The notes below the pieces were generated by a model. The model worked only from the letters and a program-made list of their open reading frames with translations. It was not told where the DNA came from and made no database searches. From NCBI RefSeq assembly GCF_030813595.1, contig NZ_JAUSUH010000004.1, positions 1 to 64,000 of the forward strand: a stretch of 64,000 bases of DNA, in the 5' to 3' direction. The translations under genes and the position numbers were made by a program. The stretch is from Ancylobacter vacuolatus (GTDB taxonomy: Bacteria; Pseudomonadota; Alphaproteobacteria; Rhizobiales; Xanthobacteraceae). Below are positions 1 through 8,895 of the stretch, piece by piece; position 1 is the stretch's first letter, and every line of letters begins with the position of its first letter.

Positions 1-393
1 TCACGTTGCAGAACCCCGGCGGTGCCGCCAGCCCACCGCCGTGAAACAGGCCGGAAACTCTAGCCTCCGGCGGTCCAAAGAATGGGGGCGGATCAGCTCT
101 AATCGTCACTGGATGACAAAGCCGTGGCAGGTCACACCATGGCCAATGGAGAAATAGGAACGCAGCCGGAAGCGGACTGGCCGGTCTTGGGGACTTCAAA
201 CGAGAAGCGGACATATCGCCGATGAATGTTCGAGGCTGAAACTGACCCGCTGCAGACCTTCGGTAGGTCTCCAAGGGGGACCGGACCAGGGCGCTATTCG
301 CCACCTGGCGCCGGTGTTTGCCTCGACTATTTCCGTTCCAGCTGAAACGAGTTATCCTGACTGGAAAAAGAAGAACTCCAAACAGGAAACGCC
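1..393. other. Non-coding stretch upstream of aioX
   Basis: I find no convincing coding region here. A short perfect hairpin (6-bp arms, 254-259 and 265-270, loop TCGGT) is visible but has no following T-run. There is no clear sigma-70 promoter and no GTTCG-N6-CGAAC palindrome like the pair in front of aioB. The aioX ribosome-binding site (AGGAAA) ends a few bases before 394. The sequence could be decayed mobile DNA, but I do not recognise it. Confidence 0.4.
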
Positions 394-1278
394 ATGCTTC
401 GGGAGGCAGTCTTTGGGCTGAATCGGCGCATCTTCTTGGCGAGGCTGGGATTTTTCGTTGCCTCCCTTGCGGCATTGCCTTGCCTGTCCAAAGCAAAACC
501 GTCCGATATCCGCTTCGGACTGACGCCCGTCTTCCTCACATCAGATCTTGAATTACTCGGGCGCCTGCAGGCCTATCTGGCCCGCGCCACCGGCTTTCCG
601 ATCAGCCTGATCACGCGCCGCACCTATCAGGAGATTGTCGCCCTCCTTATTTCGAGACAGATCGATGCGGCATGGATCTGCGGCTACCCCTATGTCATGC
701 ACGAGACCGAGCTTCAGCTGGTGGCGCTGCCACGTTGGCGTGGCAAGCCGCTTTATCAGTCCTACCTGATTGTGGATGCGGATCGCCGGGCGGAGATCCT
801 TCCCGACCTCAAGGGCGATGTGCATGCCTTCTCGGATCCGGACTCCAATTCCGGTTTCCTGGTCACGCGCGCTGCCCTTGCGGAGGCCCATCTCCGGCCC
901 GAGACTTTTTTCGAGCGGACATTCTTCACCTATGGCCACCGCAATGTCATCCGCGCCGTGGCATCGGGGCTTGCGACGTCAGGATCGGTGGACGGCTATG
1001 TCTATGAGGTCGTCGCCGAGCTGGAGCCCGAACTCACCGCCCGCACCCGCATCTTCCGGCGATCCGAATGGCTAGGCTTCCCACCCATTGCCGCCCCGCG
1101 GATCGCCGTCGACAATGAGCGCCTCGAACGTCTGTCCGCCGCCCTGTTGAATATGTCACTGGACGAAGATGGACGCGCCATCCTCGCCATGCTGCGGCTC
1201 GATGGGTTCGTGCGGGAAGACCCTGACCTTTTTGATCCGATCGCGGCCAAGGCCGCAATTGTCGCGCTGGCGGGCTAG
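394..1278 (+). CDS. aioX: AioX, periplasmic arsenite-sensing binding protein (PhnD-like)
   Basis: This 294-residue protein resembles phosphate/phosphonate-type periplasmic binding proteins, the fold of AioX, which binds arsenite and passes the signal to AioS. The N-terminus carries a twin-arginine-like leader (NRRIFLARLGFF) followed by a hydrophobic stretch ending near residue 35, so export is expected. The family's essential cysteine is probably Cys96 in AAWICGYPY. Ribosome-binding site AGGAAA supports the ATG at 394. The stop is 3 nt before aioS, and the order aioX-aioS-aioR-aioB-aioA is the known rhizobial arrangement. The identification rests on context plus the fold-level resemblance; as an isolated protein it could only be called a PhnD-like binding protein. 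Confidence 0.88.
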   Translation: MLREAVFGLNRRIFLARLGFFVASLAALPCLSKAKPSDIRFGLTPVFLTSDLELLGRLQAYLARATGFPISLITRRTYQEIVALLISRQIDAAWICGYPYVMHETELQLVALPRWRGKPLYQSYLIVDADRRAEILPDLKGDVHAFSDPDSNSGFLVTRAALAEAHLRPETFFERTFFTYGHRNVIRAVASGLATSGSVDGYVYEVVAELEPELTARTRIFRRSEWLGFPPIAAPRIAVDNERLERLSAALLNMSLDEDGRAILAMLRLDGFVREDPDLFDPIAAKAAIVALAG

Positions 1279-1281
1279 CCG

Positions 1282-2733
1282 ATGCCCTTCAGTCTCAACC
1301 CGCGCGCCTGGCCGGTGACACTGAAGGTACCCCTCGCGGTTGCGGCTCTCATGGTTCTCGTTGGCGTCGTCCTCTCCGAGCGCGTGATGTCGCGCCTGGA
1401 CGAATCCCAGGAACGCCATCTTCGCGATCTCGCCCAGAGCTATCTGGACGGCCTCTCATCGGCGGTCGCGCCCTCTATCCTGAGGGATGATGTCTGGGAG
1501 GTCTTCGATGCCATCGAGCGCGCGCAGCAGCTGAACAAGAGTCTGCGGCCGGCGGAAGCGATCGTCGCGAACGCCGACAACCAGGTGATCGCCGCCTCCG
1601 ATCCCCGGCGTCATCCGGTCGGAGCAGCCGTCGCATCCTCGATTGTCGACGCAACGGGTCGGGAAACCTTCCGCTTCGATTCCGGCGCGGATCGCGCTTA
1701 TGCCCTGCGCGAGATTTCCTATCCCGGCCGAAAGGTCGGAACGATCTATGCGAGCTTCGACACCAGCCATCTCGCGATCGAGCGACGAGGTGTCCTGACC
1801 ACGCTCATCCTCACGAACGGATTTCTGACCCTGCTGCTGGCGGCGGCAGGCTGGTGGCTGGTGGCGCGGATGATGCACCCGATCCGCATTCTGTCCGATC
1901 ATCTGGGTAGTGCGCGCGAGAGCCATGCCGCGCCCATCGCTTCCGACATCGTCGCCTCCAGCCACGGCGAGTTCGGCCGTCTGTTTCAGGCCTATAACGC
2001 GCTTGTCCACTCGACGGCGGAGCGGCACGAGCTGTCCATGCGGCTCGCCGAGGAAGAGCGGCTTGGCAGTCTCGGGCGATTGGCATCGGCGCTGGCCCAT
2101 GAGATCAACAATCCGCTCGGCGGGCTTTTCAATGCGCTCGCCACCGTCAAGAGCCACGGCCATATTGAGAGCGTCCGGCTCGGCTCGGTGGGGCTCCTTG
2201 AGCGCGGGCTGGTCGGCATCCGTGACGTGGTGCGCACGACCCTTGCGCTGTACCGCACCGATAGCGGGTCCCGCGACCTGATGGCCGCCGACATCGAGGA
2301 TCTGGGGCTTCTCATCGCCCCCGAAGCCCGCCGCCGCGATGTGAGCGTCATGATCGGCAACGAGCTGCAAGGCAGCGTTCCCCTGCCGAGCACGCCAATG
2401 CGGCAGGCTATTCTCAACCTTTTGCTCAATGCCGTTGCGGCGGCTCCCGGGGGATCCGTTGTTGCGCTTTCGGCGTCGAGTTCGGGCTCGCGGCTGCTCG
2501 TCGAAGTCCGGGACCACGGCCTTGGTCTGCCGCGCGAGGCGGCCGCGCTTTTAACCGGCGCCGCCACGGCCCGCCCGCTGCGCGACGGCGCCGGCCTCGG
2601 CCTGTGGATGACGCACCGGCTGCTCAGCGAGCTCGGCGCCTCCATCGCCGTCGACTATCCCGACGATGCGGGCACCTGCGTGCGCGTGTCGATCCCGTTC
2701 GCGCGCGACGAGGAGTTCGCCCATGTCGCCTGA
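1282..2733 (+). CDS. aioS: AioS, arsenite-responsive sensor histidine kinase
   Basis: A membrane sensor kinase of 483 residues. Transmembrane segments lie near residues 13-32 and 171-196, flanking a periplasmic sensing domain that should contact AioX. A HAMP-like linker follows. The phospho-acceptor is His273 in ALAHEINNPLGG, an NtrB-like H-box. ATP-binding boxes are N (about 375-389, ILNLLLNAV), G1 (DHGLGL, 411-416) and G2 (GAGLGLWM, 436-443). The gene begins 3 nt after aioX and its 3' end overlaps aioR by 11 bp, so the three are translationally coupled. Its expected partner is AioR, and the expected output is AioR phosphorylation when arsenite is present. Confidence 0.9.
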   Translation: MPFSLNPRAWPVTLKVPLAVAALMVLVGVVLSERVMSRLDESQERHLRDLAQSYLDGLSSAVAPSILRDDVWEVFDAIERAQQLNKSLRPAEAIVANADNQVIAASDPRRHPVGAAVASSIVDATGRETFRFDSGADRAYALREISYPGRKVGTIYASFDTSHLAIERRGVLTTLILTNGFLTLLLAAAGWWLVARMMHPIRILSDHLGSARESHAAPIASDIVASSHGEFGRLFQAYNALVHSTAERHELSMRLAEEERLGSLGRLASALAHEINNPLGGLFNALATVKSHGHIESVRLGSVGLLERGLVGIRDVVRTTLALYRTDSGSRDLMAADIEDLGLLIAPEARRRDVSVMIGNELQGSVPLPSTPMRQAILNLLLNAVAAAPGGSVVALSASSSGSRLLVEVRDHGLGLPREAAALLTGAATARPLRDGAGLGLWMTHRLLSELGASIAVDYPDDAGTCVRVSIPFARDEEFAHVA

Positions 2734-4045
2734 TCCCGTTCTCATCGGCCTGGTCGAAGACGATCCTATTATGGGCGAAAGTCTGGTTCAGCGGCTGACG
2801 CTCGAAGGCATGGCGGTCAAATGGTGGCAGGCCGGGCAGGACGCGCTGGGCGAGATCGCCGACCGGCGCTTCAAGGCGATCATCTGCGACATCCGGCTCC
2901 CCGACGTCACGGGAGAAGCGGTGTTTCGTGAAGCCGGGCGAAGCGCCAATGCGCCGCCCTTCCTGTTCATCACCGGCCATGGCGATATCGACCAAGCCGT
3001 CCGCCTCATGCGCGCGGGCGCCGCCGACTATGTCACGAAGCCGTTCGAGATGGACGACTTCCTCGCGCGCCTCGGCGATCTGGTTCATCCGCCGCTTGAG
3101 GCCGACGGCGCGGTTCTGGGCATCTCGCCGGCGATCCGCGAGACGGAGCGGCTGCTGCGGCGCGTCGCCCGCGTCGGCTCCAGCGTGCTGATCACCGGCG
3201 AAACCGGCACCGGCAAGGATGTGGCCGCGCATTTCCTTCACACCCTGTCCGATGCTGCGAACGAGCCCTTCATGGCCGTCAACTGCGCCGCCATTCCCGC
3301 CGATCTGCTGGAGAGCGAGCTCTTCGGGCACGAGAAGGGTGCTTTCACCGGCGCCACGCAACGCCATCTCGGCTATGCCGAGCGCACCGGATCGGGCGTG
3401 CTGTTTCTCGACGAAATCGGCGAACTGCGTCCTGAGCTGCAGGCCAAGCTGCTGCGCCTGATCGAAGACCGGAGCTTCAACCGCGTCGGCGGTGAACGGC
3501 CCATTCGGTTCAATGGCCGGCTGGTCACGGCCACCAATGCCGATCTTCCCCGCCGCGTGGCGGCAGGCAGCTTCCGGGAGGATCTGTATTACCGGATCAA
3601 TGTCGTCGCCGTGCGCATGCCGCCCCTGCGGGAGCGGCGCGAGGACATTCCCTGGCTGATGGAGCGCATCTTCGCGGAACTCTCTAGCCGGCTGGAGACC
3701 CAGGCGAACGGCTTCAGCGCCCTTGCCGAAGAGGCCGCCCTTGCCCACGCCTGGCCCGGCAATATTCGTGAGCTGCGCAACCGCATGGAGCGCGCCATCG
3801 CGCTCGGCATGGGGCCCTGGATCATGCCGGGCGACTTGTTTCCCGAGCAGGCCGTGGGTGGCCATGAGGGCGCCCATCAGCTTGGCTCGCTGGAAGAGGC
3901 GCGCCTCGATGCCGAGAAGCGGCACATTCTGCGCGCGCTCGCCAGCACGCAGGGCGAGATCACATCCGCGGCGCGGCTGCTCGGCATCGGGCGTACCACT
4001 CTGTGGGAGAAGATGCGTCGCCTTGGTCTTGGTGCCGATCTGTAG
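2723..4045 (+). CDS. aioR: AioR, sigma-54-dependent response regulator
   Basis: An NtrC-class activator of 440 residues. The receiver domain occupies about 1-115 with phospho-acceptor Asp56 (IICDIRLPD) and Lys in VTKPF. The AAA+ domain has Walker A GETGTGKD (159-166) and the sigma-54 contact motif GAFTGA (206-211). The C-terminal Fis-type helix-turn-helix includes SAARLLGIGRTTLWEKM. I chose the ATG at 2723 because the receiver domain starts immediately after it; the open frame extends upstream only as overlap with aioS. Two palindromes and a sigma-54 promoter lie just downstream, before aioB, as expected for its target. Confidence 0.92.
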   Translation: MSPDPVLIGLVEDDPIMGESLVQRLTLEGMAVKWWQAGQDALGEIADRRFKAIICDIRLPDVTGEAVFREAGRSANAPPFLFITGHGDIDQAVRLMRAGAADYVTKPFEMDDFLARLGDLVHPPLEADGAVLGISPAIRETERLLRRVARVGSSVLITGETGTGKDVAAHFLHTLSDAANEPFMAVNCAAIPADLLESELFGHEKGAFTGATQRHLGYAERTGSGVLFLDEIGELRPELQAKLLRLIEDRSFNRVGGERPIRFNGRLVTATNADLPRRVAAGSFREDLYYRINVVAVRMPPLRERREDIPWLMERIFAELSSRLETQANGFSALAEEAALAHAWPGNIRELRNRMERAIALGMGPWIMPGDLFPEQAVGGHEGAHQLGSLEEARLDAEKRHILRALASTQGEITSAARLLGIGRTTLWEKMRRLGLGADL

Positions 4046-4057
4046 GGCAAAGCCCGT

Positions 4058-4073
4058 GTTCGGAAGTCCGAAC
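4058..4073 (+). promoter_or_regulatory. Probable AioR upstream activating site 1
   Basis: A 16-bp perfect palindrome, GTTCGGAAGTCCGAAC, fitting GTTCG-N6-CGAAC. From memory this matches the AioR-site consensus proposed in Agrobacterium. Its centre is 33 bp (three helical turns) from that of the second site, and it lies about 100 bp upstream of the sigma-54 promoter, as for NtrC-type enhancers. Confidence 0.8.
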
Positions 4074-4090
4074 CGACGGCGCCGCAGCAT

Positions 4091-4106
4091 GTTCGGATTG
4101 TCGAAC
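4091..4106 (+). promoter_or_regulatory. Probable AioR upstream activating site 2
   Basis: A second GTTCG-N6-CGAAC site, GTTCGGATTGTCGAAC, with the same outer arms as site 1 and a different centre. The two sites on the same helix face suggest cooperative binding of AioR dimers, giving an enhancer about 65 bp upstream of the -24 element. Confidence 0.78.
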
Positions 4107-4170
4107 GCGGGGTTTCGACGCGCGTCGGCCTGATGAACGTAAAGCACTGATTTTCATCACTATTCTAAAC

Positions 4171-4186
4171 TGGCGCGCCTCCTGCA
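4171..4186 (+). promoter_or_regulatory. Sigma-54 (-24/-12) promoter of aioBA
   Basis: TGGCGCGCCTCCTGCA matches the consensus TGGCACG-N4-TTGCW at all but two defined positions, with GG at -24 and GC at -12 correctly spaced. Transcription should start near 4197, leaving a leader of about 37 nt before the aioB ATG at 4234. It fits the GAFTGA motif of AioR and the two palindromes upstream. Confidence 0.88.
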
Positions 4187-4233
4187 AAGCCCTGTCGTCC
4201 GCACGCGGACCTGCATGATGGGAGGGAGCTACA

Positions 4234-4758
4234 ATGAAGAGGTGCCAAAGCCTCGTAGATGCCGGCCGCCGCCAGTTTCTGACGGGTGCCGGCGTAATGA
4301 CCGCCGGAGCGGCAGCAGCAACCGTGCTGCCAGCGCAGGCCAAGGCGGTCGAAGCGGGAGCCGCGCTGGTCAAATACCCTGCGAACCGGCTCGCCAATAT
4401 CAAAGATCTCAAAGCCAACGTGCCGTTTGATGTCGCTTATCCCGACGAGGACGCTCCCGGCGTCTTGCTGAAGCTGGGTACAGCCGTGCCGGGCGGCGCC
4501 GGTCCCGACGGAGACATTGTCGGGTTTTCCATCCTGTGCCCGCACAAGGGATTTCCGCTGGCCTATGCCGCTGGCGACAAGACGCTGAACTGCCCCGGCC
4601 ATTACTCGCGCTTCGATTGCGAGAAGGGCGGACAACAGGTCTGGGGGCAGGCGACGCAGAACCTTCCCCAATACGCGCTGCGGATCGACGACAAGGGCGA
4701 CATCTACGCCGAAGGCGTGGACGAGCTCCTGTTTGGCCGCCTGTCGAACGTGCTCTGA
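4234..4758 (+). CDS. aioB: Arsenite oxidase small (Rieske) subunit
   Basis: A 174-residue Rieske 2Fe-2S subunit that takes electrons from the AioA molybdenum site. A Tat leader is visible (GRRQFLTGAG, residues 11-20, then an alanine-rich segment to about 37), so the folded complex is exported to the periplasm with AioA. Cluster ligands are Cys102-X-His104 and Cys120-X2-His123. The start at 4234 is preferred over the in-window ATG at 4215 because GGGAGGGA sits at the correct distance and the Tat motif follows. aioA begins 11 nt after its stop. Expression should depend on the sigma-54 promoter at 4171. Confidence 0.95.
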   Translation: MKRCQSLVDAGRRQFLTGAGVMTAGAAAATVLPAQAKAVEAGAALVKYPANRLANIKDLKANVPFDVAYPDEDAPGVLLKLGTAVPGGAGPDGDIVGFSILCPHKGFPLAYAAGDKTLNCPGHYSRFDCEKGGQQVWGQATQNLPQYALRIDDKGDIYAEGVDELLFGRLSNVL

Positions 4759-4769
4759 GGGAGGAAACA

Positions 4770-7232
4770 ATGGCTTACAAGCGCCAGATCGGCCGGCTGC
4801 CCATCGTTCCGGCCAACGCCAAGGTTCACAATGTCGTCTGCCACTACTGCATCGTCGGGTGCGGCTACAAAGCCTATAGCTGGGATGCCCGCTATGAGGG
4901 CGGCACGGCCCCGGCCGACAACAAGTTCGGCGTCAATCTTGCCGAGCAGCAGAGCGCGGATACGCCCGCCTGGTACGCCCCATCCATGTACAACATCGTC
5001 CGCCAGGACGGCAAAGACGTGCATATCGTCATCAAGCCGGATCAGGAATGCAGCGTGAATTCCGGGCTCGGTTCCGTGCGCGGCGCCCGCATCGCCGAGA
5101 TGAGCTATTCGCGCCAGCGCAACACGCAACTTCAGCGCCTCACCGACCCGCTCGTCTGGCGCTATGGCCAGTTGCAGCCGACCAGCTGGGAAGACGCGCT
5201 CGACCTCGTCGCTCGCGTGACAGCTGCCGTCATCGCCGAACAGGGCGAAGACGGGCTGTTCGTCTCCGCCTTCGACCATGGCGGCGCCGGCGGCGGCTAC
5301 GAGAACACCTGGGGCACGGGCAAACTCTATTTCGGTGCGATGAAGGTCAAGAATATCCGTATCCACAACCGCCCGGCCTATAACTCCGAAGTGCACGGTT
5401 CGCGCGATATGGGCGTCGGCGAGTTGAACAATTGCTATGAGGACGCCCAGCTCGCCGACACCATTGTCGCTGTCGGCACCAATGCGCTGGAAACTCAGAC
5501 CAATTACTTCCTGAACCACTGGGTGCCAAACCTGCGTGGCACCTCGCTCGACAAGAAAAAGGCGGAGTTCGGCAACGAGCCGGTGGCCCGGGGCCGGGTC
5601 GTCATCGTCGATCCGCGCCGCACGGTGACCGTCAATGCCTGCGAGATCGAAGCGGGCAAGGACAACGTGCTGCATCTCGCGCTCAACTCGGGCACCGACC
5701 TCGCGCTGTTCAATGCCTGGTTCACCTATGCGGCGGAAAAGGGCTGGATCGACAAGGCCTTCATTGGCGCGTCGACCAAGGATTTCGATGCTGCGGTCGC
5801 TGCCAACAAGATGTCACTCGCCGAAGCCGCGGAGATCACCGGCCTGTCGCAGGCCGATATCGCCAAGGCGATCACCTGGATCGCCGAGCCCAAGGCCGGC
5901 GGCGCGCGCCGCCGCACCATGTTTGCCTATGAGAAGGGCCTCATCTGGGGCAACGACAATTACCGCACCAACCAGTCGCTGGTGAACCTGGCGCTGGCAA
6001 CGGGTAATATCGGCCGTCCGGGCGGCGGCTGCGTGCGCATGGGGGGCCATCAGGAGGGCTATTCGCGCCCGTCCGATGCCCATGTCGGACGCCCCGCCGC
6101 CTATGTCGACAAGCTACTGATCGAGGGCAAGGGCGGCATCCACCACATCTGGGGTTGCGACCACTACAAGACCACGCTGAACGCTCTGGAGTTCAAGCGG
6201 ATTTACAAGAAGCGCACCGACATGGTGAAGGATGCCATGAACGCGGTTCCCTATGGCGACAGGCCCGCCATGGTCGCGGCCATCATGGACGCGATCCGCA
6301 AGGGAGGGCTGTTCTCGGTCGACGTGGACATCGTCCCGACCAAGGTCGGCGAGGCAGCCCATGTCATGCTGCCGGCGGCGACCTCGGGCGAAATGAACCT
6401 CACCTCGATGAATGGCGAACGGCGGATGCGTCTGACCGAACGCTACATGGACCCGCCCGGCGCCGCCATGCCCGACTGCCTGATTGCGGCACGCCTCGCC
6501 AACCACATGCAGCGCGTGCTCGGCGAGATGGGCAAGGCGGACATGGCGGCGAAGTTCTCCGGCTTCGACTGGAAGACCGAGGAAGATGCCTTCATGGACG
6601 GTTATCACGGCCATGAGAAAGGCGGCGAGTTCGTCACCTATGACCTGCTGCGGGCCATGGGAACCAACGGCTTCCAGGAGCCGGCGACCGGGGTGCAGGA
6701 CGGCAGGATCGTCGGCACCAAGCGGCTCTTTGCCGACGGCACGTTCAACAAGCCGAACGGCAAGGCGGTGTTCGCCTCAACGCAATGGCGGGGGCTGGAA
6801 GCGCCCGGCAAACAGGCCGAGAAGGACAAGTTCCCGTTCCTGATCAACAATGGACGCGCCAATCTGGTCTGGCAGAGCGCCTATCTCGACGTCGAGAACG
6901 AGTTCGTCATGGACCGTTGGCCCTACCCGTTCATCGAGATGAACCCGAAGGACATGACCGATCTGGGGCTTCAGGCTGGCGACCTCGTCGAGGTCTATAA
7001 CGATAACGGCTCGACCCAGGCCATGGCCTATCCGACGCCGACGGCCAAGCCGAAGCAGGCCTTCATGCTATTCGGCTATCCCACCGGCGTGCAGGGCAAT
7101 GTCGTGTCGGCGGGCGTGAACGAGTTCGTCATTCCCAACTACAAGCAGACCTGGGGAAGCATCCGCAAGATCGCCGATGCACCGAAATCGGTTCAGCACC
7201 TGACCTTCAAATCGAAGGAATACACCTCCTGA
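4770..7232 (+). CDS. aioA: Arsenite oxidase large (molybdopterin) subunit
   Basis: Catalytic subunit of 820 residues, the usual family length, oxidising arsenite to arsenate at a bis-molybdopterin guanine dinucleotide centre. The 3Fe-4S ligands are Cys24, Cys27 and Cys31 (VCHYCIVGCGYKA). It has no export leader, consistent with co-export by the Tat signal of AioB. The open frame extends upstream into aioB, but the ATG at 4770 follows a strong GAGGAAAC site and gives the family N-terminus. Aio-type sequences are easily told from Arx or Arr by the short N-terminus and the pairing with a Rieske subunit. Confidence 0.96.
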   Translation: MAYKRQIGRLPIVPANAKVHNVVCHYCIVGCGYKAYSWDARYEGGTAPADNKFGVNLAEQQSADTPAWYAPSMYNIVRQDGKDVHIVIKPDQECSVNSGLGSVRGARIAEMSYSRQRNTQLQRLTDPLVWRYGQLQPTSWEDALDLVARVTAAVIAEQGEDGLFVSAFDHGGAGGGYENTWGTGKLYFGAMKVKNIRIHNRPAYNSEVHGSRDMGVGELNNCYEDAQLADTIVAVGTNALETQTNYFLNHWVPNLRGTSLDKKKAEFGNEPVARGRVVIVDPRRTVTVNACEIEAGKDNVLHLALNSGTDLALFNAWFTYAAEKGWIDKAFIGASTKDFDAAVAANKMSLAEAAEITGLSQADIAKAITWIAEPKAGGARRRTMFAYEKGLIWGNDNYRTNQSLVNLALATGNIGRPGGGCVRMGGHQEGYSRPSDAHVGRPAAYVDKLLIEGKGGIHHIWGCDHYKTTLNALEFKRIYKKRTDMVKDAMNAVPYGDRPAMVAAIMDAIRKGGLFSVDVDIVPTKVGEAAHVMLPAATSGEMNLTSMNGERRMRLTERYMDPPGAAMPDCLIAARLANHMQRVLGEMGKADMAAKFSGFDWKTEEDAFMDGYHGHEKGGEFVTYDLLRAMGTNGFQEPATGVQDGRIVGTKRLFADGTFNKPNGKAVFASTQWRGLEAPGKQAEKDKFPFLINNGRANLVWQSAYLDVENEFVMDRWPYPFIEMNPKDMTDLGLQAGDLVEVYNDNGSTQAMAYPTPTAKPKQAFMLFGYPTGVQGNVVSAGVNEFVIPNYKQTWGSIRKIADAPKSVQHLTFKSKEYTS

Positions 7233-7252
7233 CGGCGACGGGTCGTCGCCGT
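7232..7252 (+). terminator. Hairpin at the aioA stop codon
   Basis: Perfect 8-bp arms (ACGGCGAC / GTCGCCGT) with a 5-nt loop begin at the last base of the aioA stop codon. No T-run follows, so it may stabilise the aioBA mRNA end or partly limit read-through into moaA rather than fully terminate. Confidence 0.4.
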
Positions 7253-7310
7253 AGAGGCGGCGGCCCTTCTTCCTGCCTTGAGCCGCATCGGCTGTCCTGG
7301 AGTTCCCCTC

Positions 7311-8357
7311 ATGAATGTCCGAGTTTCGCCCGCCCTTGGCGCGGAGAGCCTCATCGCGCGCGCCCCGCTGGTCGACACGTTCGGCCGCGCCGTCACCTAT
7401 CTCAGGGTCTCGGTCACCGACCGCTGCGATTTCCGCTGCGTCTACTGCATGGCGGAACATATGACGTTCCTGCCGAAGCCCGAACTGCTGACGCTGGAAG
7501 AACTCGACCGCCTCTGCTCCGCCTTCGTCGCCCGCGGGGTGAAGAAGCTGCGCCTCACCGGCGGCGAGCCGCTGGTGCGCCGCGATGTGATGACCCTGTT
7601 CCGCTCCATCAGTCGCCATCTCGATTCGGGCGCTCTGGAAGAGCTGACCCTGACCACCAATGGCTCGCAGCTCGCCCGCTTCGCCAAGGAACTGGCGGCC
7701 TGCGGCGTCAAGCGCATCAATGTCTCGCTCGACACGCTCGACCCCGACCGTTTCCGGGCGCTGACCCGCTGGGGCGACCTCGACAAGGTGCTCGCCGGCA
7801 TCGACGCGGCGCAGGAAGCGGGCATCCATGTGAAGCTGAACGCCGTCGCGCTGGCCGGCGAGAACGAGCACGAGATCCACGGCCTGATCCAGTGGGCGCA
7901 TGGCCGCGCCATGGACGTGTCGCTGATCGAGGTCATGCCGCTCGGCGAGACAGGCGCGGAGCGCGCCGACCAGTATCTGCCGCTCTCCACCGTGCGCGAG
8001 CGCCTCGCCCGGGAGTGGACGCTGGAGGACATCCCGTTCCGCACCGGCGGCCCGGCGCGCTATGTCAGCATCAAGGAGACCGGCGGCCGGCTCGGCTTCA
8101 TCACGCCGCTGACGCATAATTTCTGCGAGGGCTGCAACAGGGTGCGCGTCACCTGCACCGGCACGCTCTATATGTGCCTCGGCCAGGAGGACGCGGCAGA
8201 TCTGCGCGCGCCGCTCCGCGCCTCCGAGAGCGACGAGAAGCTGCACGCGGTGCTCGACGACGCGATCTTCCGCAAGCCGAAGGGCCACGATTTCGTCATC
8301 GACCGCCCCGGCCGTGCCCCCTCCGTGCGCCGCCATATGAGCGTCACCGGTGGGTAA
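7311..8357 (+). CDS. moaA: GTP 3',8-cyclase MoaA (molybdenum cofactor synthesis)
   Basis: A radical SAM enzyme of 348 residues that converts GTP to the cyclised precursor of molybdopterin. The SAM-cluster cysteines are 39, 43 and 46 ([11 protein letters not shown]). The second 4Fe-4S site is the C-terminal FCEGCNRVR ... C set, and the protein ends in Gly-Gly as MoaA requires. I chose ATG 7311 over the TTG at 7278: a GGAG lies upstream and the family N-terminus fits. It starts 78 nt after aioA in the same direction, so it probably belongs to the arsenite regulon and supplies cofactor to AioA. It may duplicate a housekeeping moaA elsewhere. Confidence 0.93.
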   Translation: MNVRVSPALGAESLIARAPLVDTFGRAVTYLRVSVTDRCDFRCVYCMAEHMTFLPKPELLTLEELDRLCSAFVARGVKKLRLTGGEPLVRRDVMTLFRSISRHLDSGALEELTLTTNGSQLARFAKELAACGVKRINVSLDTLDPDRFRALTRWGDLDKVLAGIDAAQEAGIHVKLNAVALAGENEHEIHGLIQWAHGRAMDVSLIEVMPLGETGAERADQYLPLSTVRERLAREWTLEDIPFRTGGPARYVSIKETGGRLGFITPLTHNFCEGCNRVRVTCTGTLYMCLGQEDAADLRAPLRASESDEKLHAVLDDAIFRKPKGHDFVIDRPGRAPSVRRHMSVTGG

Positions 8358-8550
8358 GCTCAACAAGCCAAGGCGGGCAGCAAGCCGTGCGGCACTCACG
8401 CGCAGGGGTGATGCCTTGGCGAAGGGCACGGGCGGTGAAACGCCGGCGGTCGCGGCCGGTCCGGCGCCTCGGCTTCGTGCGGCCCGTGCCGCAGCATCCC
8501 GGGGCCGAGGGCGGTCGGCTCGCTTCTGTTTGGCTTACCGCAAACAGCAA

Positions 8551-8603
8551 CGCCCCTCCCGGCGTGACTGCGCCCGTTCGGGACGCTCACGCCGGGAGGG
8601 GCG
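8551..8603. terminator. Long bidirectional hairpin between moaA and minE
   Basis: A perfect 17-bp stem (8551-8567 with 8587-8603) encloses a 19-nt loop that can itself pair (CCCG TT CGGG). It sits between the convergent ends of moaA (plus) and minE (minus) and lacks a long T-run. It is likely a two-way transcription barrier at the aio/min boundary. Confidence 0.65.
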
Positions 8604-8622
8604 CTGGAAGACCGGCGCGCCG

Positions 8623-8895
8623 TCAGGCTGCCCGGCTGGCCGCGAGGCCGACGTCGCCGCGCACCTCGACCTCGATTTCGAGGATCGACATCGGCGTCCC
8701 CCGCTCCAGGCGGACCTTCACATTGTCCTGCTCGCAGGGCACGTGCTTGGCGACGACGGCCAGAATGTCCTCGCGCAGACGCGCCAGCAGATCGCCGCCG
8801 CCCAAAACCTGACGCTCATGGGAGAGCAGGATTTGCAGCCGTTCCCGTGCCTGGGGGGCGCTGGTGCTGGGAAATAGGCGCTTCCATAAGGTCAT
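8623..8895 (-). CDS. minE: Cell division topological specificity factor MinE
   Basis: A 90-residue MinE. The N-terminal membrane and MinD-contact region contains ERLQILLSHER, the family hallmark, followed by the dimerising topological-specificity domain with a beta strand near ILEIEVEV. MinE stimulates MinD ATPase and drives pole-to-pole oscillation of the MinCD inhibitor. Its start overlaps the minD stop by 4 bp (ATGA), so the two are translated together. It is the last gene of the minCDE operon, which runs into the hairpin at 8551-8603. Confidence 0.95.
   Translation of the reverse strand: MTLWKRLFPSTSAPQARERLQILLSHERQVLGGGDLLARLREDILAVVAKHVPCEQDNVKVRLERGTPMSILEIEVEVRGDVGLAASRAA

Noticed and set aside
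247..275. Hairpin near 254-270 as a terminator
   Set aside because: Only a 6-bp stem without a T-run; no gene is visible to its left within the window.
2624..4147. A 507-codon minus-strand frame opposite aioR
   Set aside because: Antisense shadow; aioR has receiver, AAA+ and Fis motifs in the plus frame.
8350..8877. A plus-strand gene after moaA
   Set aside because: The frame crosses the long bidirectional hairpin and then runs antisense to minE; no ribosome-binding site or family.
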